Of a stretch of 64,000 nt of DNA, positions 35,643 to 47,347 are shown piece after piece. Every line of letters starts with the position of its first letter. Position 1 is the first letter of the stretch. The notes under the pieces are model-generated. The model saw only the letters and a list, made by a program, of their open reading frames with translations. It was not told the origin of the DNA and ran no database searches. A program made the translations under genes and the position numbers. Source of the DNA: Grifola frondosa (taxonomy: Eukaryota; Basidiomycota; Agaricomycetes; Polyporales; Grifolaceae); NCBI GenBank assembly GCA_001683735.1, contig LUGG01000009.1, positions 186,001-250,000 on the forward strand, read 5' to 3'.

Positions 35643-38493
35643 CTACGTTTCTGCACCAGTATGAATGGGAACGGTGAAGCTGGATCTACTTATATCCTTG
35701 CTAGCGCGCGGACGTCCCCGCTCTACTTCCATGTCCACAGCCCTGAGCCGGGCGGCCTGCTGGCGGGTCCTGATTACAGCGTCCGGTCGGAGGAAGCAGA
35801 GCACCACGATAGACAGGAAGAGGAAACCGGCAGCAGTCATGAAGATGGCCTTGGGAACTTGGCAACCGTCTCGCTGAAGATCAGGCCGAACAGCATGGGC
35901 TGTCACAACGAGCAGGCAGCAGTGTAATAGCCATCGAAGTGAGCCAACAGCAGCATAGATAATAAGACAGGAGCGTGAACGTACCCCAAGGATCATTTGT
36001 CCCACTGCTTGGAGTACCGCGAAGGCGCCGAACAGCTTCCCGATGCCACCATCTCCGTGGGACTGCATAACGCATAACGCAAGGCTATTCGCTGCAGGGA
36101 CAATACCCGCACCAAAGCTACTCAGTACAGTGAATCCAACGAAGAGCGTCTGGCTCGCATCTGCCGGAGAAAGCGAGACAAGCGTGTGGGACAGGAGATC
36201 GACGATGAAGGACGCTCGGATTAGCAGCAAGTCATATCGCATCTCCTTGGCTAGAACCGTAGGAGACCGCTTGCCCTTCTTGATGGGCTGGACAGCCCGT
36301 GTGGTGTTGACACTGGAGGGGCCCGGAACCGGGTGAGAAACTATTTTAGGCTTTGGTTTGAATGTGGCGATGAGGACTGATGACATATAACTTAAGGATT
36401 GGGATAAATGATAGAAGATAGGACATACAAGGAAGAATCAGTAACAGATGGAGGGCCCTGGCGACTCCCATAAATGAAATGTAGTAACTAAGCTGAAGTC
36501 ACAGCATGCCACGTTAGACACGAATATCTGAACCACATCATGCGCTCGACACCTACCTGTTCAGCACCCCATCCGTATACATGTTGAGCATAGAGATACT
36601 TGATCTGGAATATACCCTGCCGAGTGTGGTGTTTAATATGTTTATATTGCATCCTTGAAATACACCAACCGTAGAAAGCAGATATCCGAACAACGCGATA
36701 GCTAAGATTGTTAGACTCCAGTCTTTTCGGGACGTCCCTCCCGGTACCTCAATCTTCCTCGGGAGGAAGAGGGCCAACGGGCTCAAGAAGTCGGTCAGGA
36801 AACTGTGCCTGTCAGCTGACGATGGCGAGCTTTCCTCAGAGACGGCAAGTTGCAGCTGTTGGCTAACTTTTGCTTTCTTCTTCTCAAGAGACTCGGGAAA
36901 CAAAAACAGGACCAGCAGCATATTCACGAAGGACGCCATGGCCGCGATGTAGAATACCGATGTGACGGTTGGTGCGCCGTTATGGAGGCTGCCGGAGGAC
37001 GAAGAGAAGATCGGCAGGAACGGGTGTCTGATCAAGAATGCGCCAATCGTCGGCCCGATCGCAAAGCCAAAATAAAAGACGCCCGTGAAGCGTGAAAAAA
37101 TGTGCGCGCGCGAGCCGTCAGAGGTGCAGTCAGAGACATACGCAGATGTGCTCCTTGTAGAGTCGACCAACCACCCAGTAAGCCTTCAATGATCGGCGAG
37201 ATGATGAGCAGTTTATGTCCGTGCGCAGCAAAAATGCTATGCGGCGTCGACACGAGGATGAACGTCAGGTCGCTGCGCGAGTGACAACAGTCAGCGAATC
37301 AGCGAACGCGTAAAAGGAACAGATACAGACGTGAGGAATAGACCGAAAGTAGCAGCAGCTAAGACGCGCGTTCGTCCGTGTCGCTCCCCAAAATGGCCCC
37401 ACCAACCCGTTGTCAGAGCGGAGAGGGTGCCCATCGTTACCGTCATGATGGTCTGGATTCGCGCAGCGCCCGCTTGCACCGCAGAATCCTGGAGACACCG
37501 TTTCGAAGGCGGAAGTCGAGGGTCGTCGTCGTCGTCATCGTCATCGTCATCGCCTTCTTCGTCGATATGGTTGATGTTTAAATGTCGTGACTGAGTGGCA
37601 ACATACACGGATCCTTCCCCAGAAGCTGGAAGATCGAGATCCAATATTTCTAGCTGGCGACCTACAAGGCCGACATGGAAAGGAAAGTGAGGATAGTCTG
37701 GTGTGAGAGTAGTGTTAGAGCCAGTATGGTCATAGATATCATGGCCGTAGATTGCATTGCAGGATAGTTGTGTAAATACTTGTACTCGGGGGGCGAGGGT
37801 CATTCCGCGCTAACGACATCAATATAAGTTAAAGAACATGACACAAACTGAGCATGCTTACAACAATGGAGGCGACTATAGCGAAAGGGACGAGCCTGAA
37901 TAAAGAATGAAGGTGAGATTCCGCGTTCCAAAAAACGACGACATATGACTCAAAAGACTAGAGACCAAGGATACACAGGTGCGAAACTTGATCACAATAT
38001 GGCGTTGGTTCTATTCCTCGTAGCATGGAGTGACAATCGACGACCAGTCACACAGGACACAAATGGGAGAAAGTATCGCTTGTATGAGCGGTTCACATCT
38101 ATAAAGGCTCAACTGTTGTCTTGAAGTCGCTCTATATCACGAACGAATCAGACTCCACAGTTGCCTGTCGGAGAAGAAGACAATAAATGACAACAGAATG
38201 TATATTCTTGGTTGCGACGTGTGCGGTCTCCAACTGCCTGCATCGGGGTCGCGCGAATCCCCTCACAATTACAAGACATACCATAGCGGTCTAGGACGAT
38301 AGAAAGGCTTCTTCGTTTGCCCGTGTCTACCGCTCAAGAGGGGGTCGCTTTCCGATACTGCAGAGTGACTGGGCAACATATCTGCCTCTAGGAGTTGCCT
38401 GGAAGTCCTCGCCCTTGAAACTGAGGGAGAATAAAGAGAGAAGTTGGAAGAAACGATAGGGTCGGTTGCCTGATATCCAGGGGTGCTAGACAT
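35643..38493 (-). CDS. Major facilitator superfamily transporter
   Basis: Twelve-helix secondary transporter, substrate unknown. Minus strand. The first exon encodes a ~70-residue cytosolic tail (MSSTPGYQATDPIVSS to KKPFYRPRPLW), and the frame also extends upstream to 38700. It then joins exon 37895-37862 (LVPFAIVASIV) and exon 37809 onward (RGMTLAPRVQVFTQLSC). A loop with ten aspartates follows helix 1. Later helices carry typical MFS signatures: MTVTMGTLSALTTGWWGHFG-ERHGRTRVL (motif A region), IIEGLLGGWSTLQ, YVSDCTSDGSRAHIFSRFTG, FAIGPTIGAFL and FSSFGAGIVPAAN-like segments. The last exons end with a basic tail (stop 35643). It is divergent from MED19, with 374 bases between starts. Confidence 0.82.
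37522..37551 (-). repeat. Asp-coding trinucleotide microsatellite
   Basis: Ten consecutive GAC/GAT codons on the minus strand inside the MFS transporter, in the loop after the first membrane helix. Such runs vary in length between strains. Confidence 0.8.
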
Positions 38494-38867
38494 GGTCGCT
38501 GAGGATAGCGTGCAATGTACATGCGGCGTGGATGGCGGTGTCCGCGGTAGATAAGGCGAATCCGGTGCCGTAGGCCGGCCCGAGGCTAAGAAAAAGTTGT
38601 AATATGACTGAGGATGCTCCTTGAAAATCTGGGAATTAACTAACTGCTTCCTGGAGACTCTTACTCGAACGTCGGTGCACGGCGGTGTGGTTGTTGCCAA
38701 CGACGTGGGGCGAATAATTATTTATCGCGATATCTATGTTAATAAGTACTTATTATCTTATTAAAATATTTAGAATACAATACTATGTCTCTTATCAGCC
38801 TGTTATCAACCAAATATGAGGTCAACCACCCAACATCGTCTCGGCCACCCTCTTCACCGTCGCCGTC

Positions 38868-40284
38868 ATGAACGTCGACGACCCGCCAAAATACACTTCA
38901 CAGCCAACCAATGCCGTTGCCGGACCATCCACTATACCTGACCTCTATCTTCCCCCACCAGGTTCCTAGCTTTCTCCTGCTGGTTCCCACTTGCTGACCT
39001 TGTTTCTCGCCACTTGTTCAATAGGCCCTCCTCAACCTCGTCCCCATCTCACCAGCACACAAGACCTCGTCTCTCGTTTCAAGCTTCTTCCGGCCTATGA
39101 CAAGTACGTCACGCCGTATGTGGTTCCACTCGGCTCGGCCGCGGGACTCCCACTCGACGCCTCCAGCGCCACCGACAAGGGCAAGGGCAAGGACAAGGAG
39201 GTCCCATCGCTCGATGTTCCATTATCTTCGCCAGCGCAGACCCCAGCTGCTGGAAATGACGGAGAGGAGGAGGATGGGCCGAAGGGAGAAAAGATGTGGA
39301 AGACATACAAGCATCTCATTAAGGGAATAGCAGGTACGCGCTGCGGCCTTCGTCGCATATGTTGATACGACAGACGTCGCAGGGAGACACTCGATGAAGA
39401 AAGATGACTACCTTACAACGATGATGCAAGTGCCTCCAAAGCAGAGAATCAAGATCGCACCGTTTGATTTGAAGACGCAAAGAGAAGCGTTTTCAGTCAG
39501 TTTGGAGGGCCTGAAAGGCGTATGTGTCATCTATGCTATCCCTCATAGTTGCAACTTACGCTGCAGCAGTGGAATATTACCGCGCTGGTAGCAGAGTCTC
39601 CACAAGCGCGGGAAGACAGAAAGAAGCGGGTGCGTAGCTGCTCGCCATATACCTCAACTCGCGATTGACATCTGGTCATAGAAAGAGCTCAAGAGGTTGG
39701 CAAAGGCGCAAGGCCAAGCGCTCATTGCGGCGGGCGGGACACCGTCAGTGTACTCAAGTACCCCCGCCGCCATGGTGGCGGCGACGCCGGGCGGCCCACC
39801 GCGGACAGCAACACCGAAGCCAGCTATCTCGAGGCCTGGGGTATTGCAGCAACAACCCGCGAGAGGTCGGACACCCGTAGGGATTGGAACTCCGCGATCC
39901 ATAGCGACGCCGGGCGGTGCGAGTGCTGCGAGCCCTGCATCTCATCAGTCGCCTACGCCAATGGCGACCCCCGTACATTCGGGCGTAGATCCTGCAACGG
40001 TCAAGAGAGGCCAAAAGCGCGAACGAGAATACTCGGCAGATGGGGTGCAAATGCAAGCGCCCGCTCATGAAGGTGTGAAACCGGCCTTAATGCGCGGGGC
40101 GAAAGCGGGGAGCGCGGGCATCCGGCCGAGACCGGTGAAGAAACAGCGCATGGTTTGTACAGTTCTACTGGACTACGTGCTATTTTGGTAGTGGATTTGT
40201 GAGACCGTTATGCTGACTGTCTAACAGGACATGAACGGCCAGGCAAGAGAGATTCCTATGCAGCAACCTACGCCACATGCGTAG
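38868..40284 (+). CDS. MED19: Mediator complex subunit 19 (Rox3/Med19)
   Basis: Nuclear subunit of the Mediator head module bridging transcription factors and RNA polymerase II. Six exons (38868-38961, 39025-39333, 39383-39519, 39570-39629, 39682-40152, 40228-40284) sum to 1128 bases, 375 residues. Diagnostic segments are STIPDLYLPPPGP, LTSTQDLVSRFKLLPAYDKY, KMWKTYKHLIKGIAGRHSMK, KDDYLTTMMQVPPKQRIKI, QREAFSVSLEGLKGWNITAL and the Lys/Arg cluster EDRKKRKELKRLAKAQ. The C-terminal ~180 residues are low-complexity (Pro, Ala, Thr, Gly) with basic KRGQKRERE and RPRPVKKQRM, likely nuclear localisation signals. Divergent from the MFS gene. Confidence 0.88.
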
Positions 40285-41587
40285 TGGGATGTGCGGGCTT
40301 TCGTCCTATGTGGCGGAACATGCGTTCCATTCACCATGCATCATCTCCATGCTATCGCTGTCGTCTCATCGCTGGCTTTTATGAGGTAATGCCTGCAGGT
40401 CGTCATGAAGAGTCACTATATGTTGGGCTTGTCTCCCTTCCATGTACCATTGACGTTCTTTCCTGACGAGACCGGCGCCCTGTGCCGAGTATTTCCTTTC
40501 AACCGAGGCTATCGTCTTTCTTTGCCGAGCATCTTCTCTCTGCTCACGTACCATATCTACAAATACTTTCACGCACGTACATATATTACAGTCATCGCAT
40601 CAGCCTTCTGTTTTACCTTCGCCGTCTATCGAAGTCCCCGCTACAGTGTGGGCCCGACTCTTATAATCACATGGAATCGTTTGCTCCTGCAACTCGTCCA
40701 TGCGGACGGCGTTGCCTGTGCACCATCATTCTGAATCCTTCCGAGGCTCCAGAAGAGTACTAGTCGAGCTTCGCGTGTGATCCAGCGCTATTTATACCAG
40801 TTGAACGTTGACCTGCTGCCACCACGTTTGTCTTCGTTGGCAGAATCTCTTCTGCCCCAATACTCATGTAGGTAATGAATTGCGCTTCTTTGTCAAAAAT
40901 GCAGCAGTAGACTCCGACGCGTGCGCGTTTATGCGGTTTCTCTGCTAACTTTGTCTCCAAGACGTCAGCTGCCACACGAGCATCGAACAGGCGACAACAA
41001 ACGTGTCAACGTTTGGCACTCCACGGGAGGAAGAATGTCCAAGAATGCGGTGGCCGGCTATAGAATAAACTGTATCAAACCGGCTGTTCAGTAGCCATTT
41101 CCGACGCTTGCATGATATTCCAGCTCGATGGTGATAGAGTGATGACAAGGTACTAATCTGGAAGCTTGATATACATACAATAACGAGTTGTTGATAACAG
41201 CGCGGTACCGGTGTGTGTTTACCCTGCCGATTTCCTTCGTATCAGGTGCTCGTCCGTGCGCAGACAGTCCGAATTCATTCATCAATACACTACCATATGG
41301 TCTCTTGGGACACTTCGTACGGGCTTGTCACAATCGTAGTCACCCAAGTCAGCCCGTCGCCCATTCCATGTGCTCTGTGAGTGCACCCGATGACAACGTT
41401 CATGATGTCCTCCACGAAGCAATTACCCGAGACATCCTTGCACACGCCCTGGGACCGCACCGGTATGTTTCCGTGTTACTATTCACCTTCGAGGCTTGCA
41501 TAAAATCCACAAGATAAATCGCCCTTTTGGACCACCCGAACTCCTGGGCGTGTATCATTTGGTAGTGTCTGTGGGTTTCGAAGAGTT
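40285..41587. other. Intergenic stretch, nothing recognised
   Basis: About 1.3 kb between MED19 and lipase 2, both on +. Short frames at 40405-40763 and 41188-41517 have no recognisable product or supporting features. Confidence 0.5.
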
Positions 41588-42767
41588 ATGTCCCCCAGCT
41601 TCACTCTAGGTGCCATCATACTCGCAGCGCTTTCAGTCGTCCGTGCCATTCCCACTCCGGTTGTGAAGGCGCGACAAGCTATTACTGCGCTATCACAGAC
41701 GCAGATCTCATCCTTCAAACCATACACGCATTATGCGAGTACGGCCTACTGCCAGCCCGCCGCGACGCTCGCATGGAATTGTGGAGTGAATTGCCAGGCC
41801 AATCCAGCATTCAAACCAGTAGCATCCGGCGGTGACGGAGACGTGACGCAGTTCTGTAAGTGCTCAGCTTTTCAACCGAAAATTTGCCATAATGTGACCC
41901 CATCAGGGTTTGTGGGATTCGATCCTACTCTTGATGAAGTGATCGTATCGCATCAGGGAACCGACACCAGCCAAATGTGGGTGCGCAACATTTTTTGGAA
42001 CATTTCAAAATTCACCGGGCATATATAGCATTCCGGTGCTCACTGATGCCGATATCATCATGACTCCGTTGGAGTCAACTCTGTTTCCTGGGATTAGCTC
42101 CTCCATTGAGGTTCACAGTGGGTTTGCGGGCTCGCAATCGAGGTTTGTCGATATTTCCTGACCAGTACAACACTCGTTGAGCCATTGTTAGGTCTGCGCC
42201 AAATGTATTATCTGCCGTGAAGACCGCACTCTCTGAGTTCAAGGCGACTAAAGTGACGGTCACAGGGCATTCACTTGGTTGGTCCTCCTCTTCGTTGATG
42301 GTTAATATTGCTCATCAAAGACGCGCCTCAACATCTCTTCAGGTGCTGCTCTTGGACTTCTCGATGCTGTATTCCTACCACTCCATCTCCCAGGGGTGAC
42401 CGTGCGTTTTATCGGATACGGTCTCCCTCGCGTGGGAAATCAGGCATTTGCGAACTATGTCGACGCCCAGCAGACATCGGTGACGCATGTCAACAACAAA
42501 GAGGACATCGTGCCGATTCTACCCGGCCGCTTCCTCGGGTTCCATCATCCGTCAGGAGAGGTGCATATTGAGGACTCGGGTGAATGGGCGTCTTGCCCAG
42601 GTAGGCGTAACGGACTGCATGCCGATGCGGAGGATGCTTAAAACGACTTGGTCACAGGTCAAGATAACACGAGCAACCAGTGCATTGTCGGCGATGTGCC
42701 AAATATTTTCGAGGGAGACGAGGCGAATCACGACGGGCCATATGACGGGGTCGAGATGGGATGTTGA
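41588..42767 (+). CDS. Class 3 lipase, secreted (copy 2)
   Basis: Paralogue of the minus-strand lipase at 33769-34969. Signal peptide MSPSFTLGAIILAALSVVRA, KARQ processing site, AITALSQTQISSFKPYTHYA, AYCQPAATLAWNCGVNCQAN, FVGFDPTLDEVIVSHQGTDT, LFPGISSSIEVHSGFAGSQS, the nucleophile elbow VTVTGHSLGAALGLLDA (joined over a 90-base intron near 42278), VRFIGYGLPRVGNQAFANYV, NNKEDIVPILPGRFLG, FHHPSGEVHIEDSGEWASC, and the C-terminus QCIVGDVPNIFEGDEANHDG-YDGVEMGC ending at 42767. Catalytic Ser, Asp and His contexts are all present, so it is likely active and secreted. Exon phases join cleanly at all introns checked. Confidence 0.83.
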
Positions 42768-43100
42768 AGGGATGTTCAACTACAGGCTTGCAGCATGTAA
42801 ATGTCCCGAGTCGGAAGTTTCGCGCGAAAACGAGACCTGATGTGACAACTTATCGATAGGTGCAGCATGTGTTTCCTCTCGCCATCGTTGCGATACAGAT
42901 ACATAAGTCTGAGCCTAATTCCATGATTGATTTGTGCGACAGCGTCCATGCGAGGTTCTACAATCCAAAATTGCGTGGCGGAGTTTGTCCGCTGCCTGAG
43001 CCACTGTACGTGCTCTCTCATATTCCACTATTTGTGCCCTTCAACTGAAGGAGCCTTCGTTGTACCGCAAAATGGATGCCAGCTCGAATAGAATGAGTAT
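42768..43100. other. Short gap between lipase 2 and the F-box remnant
   Basis: About 330 bases. It may contain further eroded F-box sequence, since the N-terminal part of the remnant should lie here, but I could not recognise it. Confidence 0.4.
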
Positions 43101-43525
43101 CAAGTTGTTCCCATGATCGTAAACCTTTCGGAACAAGGTGTCAATCTGAGAAGCATATCTATCGATCGTTTCGTGGATCTACAGGGCACGCATGTTGAAT
43201 TGGAGTCGTGCTGCCAATTCGGACGAACCTCGCCAATTGTCTATTTGCAAATTGTTATCTCTCATCGTGATGCTACGCATTCCAAGTAAAGCAACGAAGC
43301 AAGCGTGGCCTGGTGTTCTTGTCCAAGCTTTTGCATCGTTGGTCGGGAAACCCATTCATCATCTCGGCAGTGCTTCAGTGGCCCAAAGGAAATCACCTCA
43401 ACGAAATGGATTGCGCGAGCCCTGCGCTAGTGCAATGCCGAATGTGAGTGGATATAGATATCCTACTGGAGGATGAATGTATGAGATGTTTTCGCATCGA
43501 TCCCGACTTTGAGTTCGTCGCGAAC
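43101..43525 (+). pseudogene. Degenerate F-box remnant (middle and C-terminal parts)
   Basis: Translated + strand fragments still resemble the F-box paralogues: QGVNLRSISIDRFVD matches QAVNLRRVSIDPLAD of copy 2. Near 43500, DPDFEFVAN followed by a stop matches the DADLESIVNFDWDG ending. Frames are interrupted throughout and the F-box itself is missing. It directly follows lipase 2, mirroring the lipase 1 / F-box copy 2 arrangement. Confidence 0.55.
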
Positions 43526-43801
43526 TGACATGGTATTTCTGTTGTGATGCGCTGTCGATTTCCGATCTCGCTAACATTCGTTTTCCCATAAGTAAATCCG
43601 AAGGGGAATGGAGCCCGATTTATGAAAACATCGATGGAATATTCTGGTAAACACTGCTGATTCCCTAAGGACATAATACGCGCATCAAGCTATCGTGACG
43701 GTGTATATGTTTCACGACGCGTGACAACCTGTGACTGCACGCGTCAACTCCGATCATGTTGAAGAAGTCGACTCTGCTCAGCCTGTGGATGCTACCGCAC
43801 T

Positions 43802-44252
43802 ATGGAACTGCTCTCGCTCAACGATGACATCCTCCTCATGCTAGTGTCCTACCTTTCGCCTGAAGATGCCATGTCTCTTACCTCGTGAGAGATATGCCCC
43901 ATTGCGATTAAACAGGTTCCCACTGATATTTTACTATGCGACCATACTGAAGCACTTGTCCAGGTGCACCGATACATGCTGGCTGACATATATAATCGTG
44001 CACATCGGATGCGTAATTTGGAACTAGCATGTAATGTGTTTGAGGGCATGAGCTTGGGACTACCTTTCCGGTTTGACATGGCGCGCCTGATTGGAGACCT
44101 CCTGGAACACGCAGTCAATTTAAGATGCTTTTACATCGAGGATCCCCAGGAGGTACTCAGAAACTACTCTCGTTTTGGTGACATGCTGGCTGGCCTTTCA
44201 AACATCAGCAAAATTGCAAACGTCGGATCAGTCCATGTAAATACTTATATTC
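43802..44252 (+). pseudogene. F-box pseudogene, 5' half (split by transposon)
   Basis: Starts MELLSLNDDILLMLVSYLSP, an F-box very close to copy 1. An in-frame TGA at 43886-43888 follows LTS, then EICPIAIKQVPTDI, VHRYMLADIYNRAHRMRNLE, LIGDLLEHAVNLRCFYIED and RFGDMLAGLSNISK. Homology stops at about 44240, where the transposon begins. The remaining half resumes at 51840. The premature stop and several mismatches show that it was, or soon became, a pseudogene. Confidence 0.75.
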
Positions 44253-44373
44253 CACATAGTCCCTTATAATATTACATAAAACTATCATTACATATAGTCT
44301 TACCTTATCTGTGGGCCAGAGGTGTGAAACCGTATAATCCGGACAGTAGCGCGGCTAAGGTGTTATCAGACAC

Positions 44374-44575
44374 GATAAAATAAGAAGTGCGCACCGACAA
44401 GTTTTGGCCTAGTGTGATAAGATCGAAGGTACAGCCGGTAGGCCCAGCCATGTCCTGGCGCGCGTTGATAACATGATCGAGGTGGAAGGCCATGTCTTGA
44501 TAAGATCTGAGGCACACCGACCGGCCCTGGTAGGTCTTGGCGCGCATTGATAATACGAGCGTTATCGAAGACCAG
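44374..44575. repeat. Subterminal imperfect repeats within the transposon
   Basis: Three related units starting near 44374, 44416 and 44499 share GATAA(G/A)AT at the start. They also share a GC(A/G)CACCGAC or TACAGCCGG block and, in two of them, TGGCGCGC(A/G)TTGATAA. The position 120-320 bases from the left end is where transposases of this superfamily usually bind. Alignment was by eye. Confidence 0.45.
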
Positions 44576-44796
44576 AAGCGCATTCAAAATGGTCAAATTC
44601 GGTAAGGACTTATAGTGCCCTTCCGACCATTGGTAGTATCGACCCTCGTATTCGCTCATATTCATCCATGTACCATTAGTATAAATGTATTTCAGAGTCA
44701 ATGTATCATAGTATTTGAATTTACAGACAGCAAGCAGTGCTCGAGCGCAGAACAGTACAAACGTGCCAAAAAAACATACAGCAAAAAAACATACGC

Positions 44797-47023
44797 TCAT
44801 TCATCGTCATCGTCTGCAGACGACAGCTCCGAAGAGTCCTCTTCCTCCTGAATTCCATTTCCCTCATACTCCTTCTTGACCGGATGGTCGAATTCTTCAG
44901 TGTCGTCATCGGGAGCACGCTCCTTGTCTTCCTGAGGCAAGGCCGCCGAGGAAGAGCGACGCCGAGGATCTGCATCAAGGGTCGTTAACGCCGGGTGAGT
45001 CTCAATGTACTCGAGCTCGTCTTCATCCTCTGAGGAGCGGCGTGTACTTGGAATGAGTGGAGGGAGGATGAGATCGTCGGGATTGTCCTCAAGCGCAGCG
45101 CCATCGTCTGAGAAGGTGTCCTTGAAACTGAGCGGTCCTCTGCAAGATGACGTGAGGCACGTTGGGCTTCTATGATAGCGAGCTCATCATCTTCTTGCAT
45201 TTCTTCAGCGTTGTAGTCATCGTCGGGGCCCGGGTGCCCAAATATCTGCCTGTAGATACCGCAGTACATTAGTTTCAATCAGATGGACAAATGAAAACTT
45301 ACATATTCCACCATCTCAGCATTTCTGCGGCCCACTTTTCATCCCGAAAGAGCCTCATGATACTCTCAACAAAGGTGACAGCATTGAAGGAGCCGTCGTC
45401 CTCGTCCCATTCGCGTTAAGAGTTGATCGCAAAACGCGTCTGAAAATTGGTACGTCAGTATGATAAAAGCATAGAGTGAAACACTTACGATGACAGCGAT
45501 GTATGCGATGTTCTGTGGGGTCACACATCGCATTGAGTTCTTCTTGGCGATTCCCTTCTTTCCTCCAGTACCGGGCTTTGCATTGGCGGTCCATGGCCCA
45601 GTGAATATATTTCGGAAACACTTCAAAAGGTGGCTAAAAGTCAGCACATGAAGGTAAAATGGTTGACGACATACCTGCAGGAGAAATAGCCACGGCACAA
45701 TCCTACGTCCATTGCGGACTTCCTGTATGGCACCGAGTCGTCGTACATGAAGCTGGGGTAGTTATATCCCGTGATAGGGATGAACCCTTCACGAACGCGT
45801 CGCATGTACCTAACAGTGTAAGAATTTAGTCAAGATAAAAAATATGAGTGAGAACTTACAGGTAGGGGTCGTTATCAAATTTGTCGCGCTCCTTGCGTGG
45901 AACGAGGAGACGCGCGAGAGATGCATCCTTCCAGCTGCGGTTAGACTTGTCGTTGCCATCCGAGATAAAGGTGGGAACAATATCCCCACTGGGCAATCGA
46001 ATTGGGTTTATGTAGTAGTGTACATTCTTCTTGAGGCTGGAAATGTCGTCAGAGCGAGAAGCACGCGCATGAGCATCAAGCTATGAAATAATAATCAATA
46101 GATTGACAACCCGAAGAAAAGTGACAATGCTCACAAATGCGCTGAGAATGAGGGTCCTGCTTGCACGGGCTTGAAGGTACGGAATTAGAATTTTGAAATC
46201 GGGGACAGTAGTGACCAAATCCGTGAACGTGTCTGCGCAGGACTGAAGGTAGGCCGGAGAACTATGGATTACAGTATAAGAGTGTGCATATATGCGCAAG
46301 AAAAAACAAAACAACTCACTAGTCATTGAGCGATTCCAGTGTCTTCGAAATGCGGAGGAGGTCGGCACTATCTTCGCCCCACATGTGAAGGCCAACCCAT
46401 AGAGAATCATAAGATTCGAAGAACGGGCCGTGCTTGCGAAGGAGGAAACGTCCCGCCTTTGAAAGCAGGTCCGGAACGCTGCCTTTCTCGCTGGAAATCA
46501 TGTAAGCGGTTCGCATGTATGCATATAGTCAACAAACTTACTTGATCTTCCATTTGTTGCGGCGCGCATCCTTAATCTTGAGGAGCATCTCCTCCGGAGA
46601 TTGATCGTACTTGAATTTCTTCGGAGGAGGGGACTGTACTTCAGAATTGTCGTCAGAGTCATCAGAGTCGGAACTAGGGACCTCGGGCTCTCGAGCGCGC
46701 TTGAATTTTTTGGGAGCGGGAGGCGAGAAACTTCCGAGGTCTTGTCAGAGTCAGCGGGGGGGGAGATGGTGACTGTGGGATGTCTTGTGAGATTTCTTGT
46801 GTGATGCTTGGAAGCTTGCTGAGGTGTGCGAGCGTCTTGCCTATGTTTGTGAGGAGGGGTACTCGGCACCGCCAATTTGTTGGACTTCGGCTTCTGAGGC
46901 GTCCGAATTTCCCTGGTCATGGGTTAGTCGCTGTTCGGGTAGATCGAGGCTGAACATACCGAGCGTGTCGATCAGTGCCTGTTTTGGCATGAGGCTTGGC
47001 GGTCGAAATTCGGCTGCTCTCAT
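44797..47023 (-). CDS. Transposon-borne accessory protein of unknown function
   Basis: Minus-strand gene in the left half of the transposon. Start at 47023 (MRAAEFRPPSLMPKQALIDT), a Lys/Pro/Ser-rich region with SSDSDDSDD-type acidic serines, then a conserved block: EKGSVPDLLSKAGRFLLRKH, GPFFESYDSLWVGLHMWGED, LLRISKTLESLND, ASLARLLVPRKERDKFDNDP, VREGFIPITGYNYPSFMYDD, GLCRGYFSC, KYIHWAMDRQCKARY and QIFGHPGPDDDYN. An acidic tail (EEEDSSELSSADDDDE) ends at 44797. I recall similar proteins widely in agaricomycete genomes beside transposases, possibly related to the DUF6698 type. There is no enzyme motif. Several frame changes, for example near the G8 run at 46753-46760, mean it may be broken. Confidence 0.55.
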
Positions 47024-47347
47024 GGTGAGGGAGCACAGATAAAAGCAGAAAATGATGGAGAATATCTAGAGAGTGAACTGGTGTCTAGTAGGTGGACAAG
47101 ATTGGGGTAGGACGACGTACCAGAATTTATATGTGGGGAGGAATGTCATCGGAGTTAATGTGTGCAGCGCGCGGGTCTTCAATCTGGATCTCAACTCAAT
47201 CTCAATTAATTTTGCCCTCGAGCGCGTGCCTAAGTCCGAATTTGACTTGACACGTTCAATTTCGCTAAGTCCATTTTCGATTCCGATTCCACTCGCATGC
47301 GTGTTCTCACCTTGGTTTTATTTCTTCACGTGTCATTCTTCTTTCTT

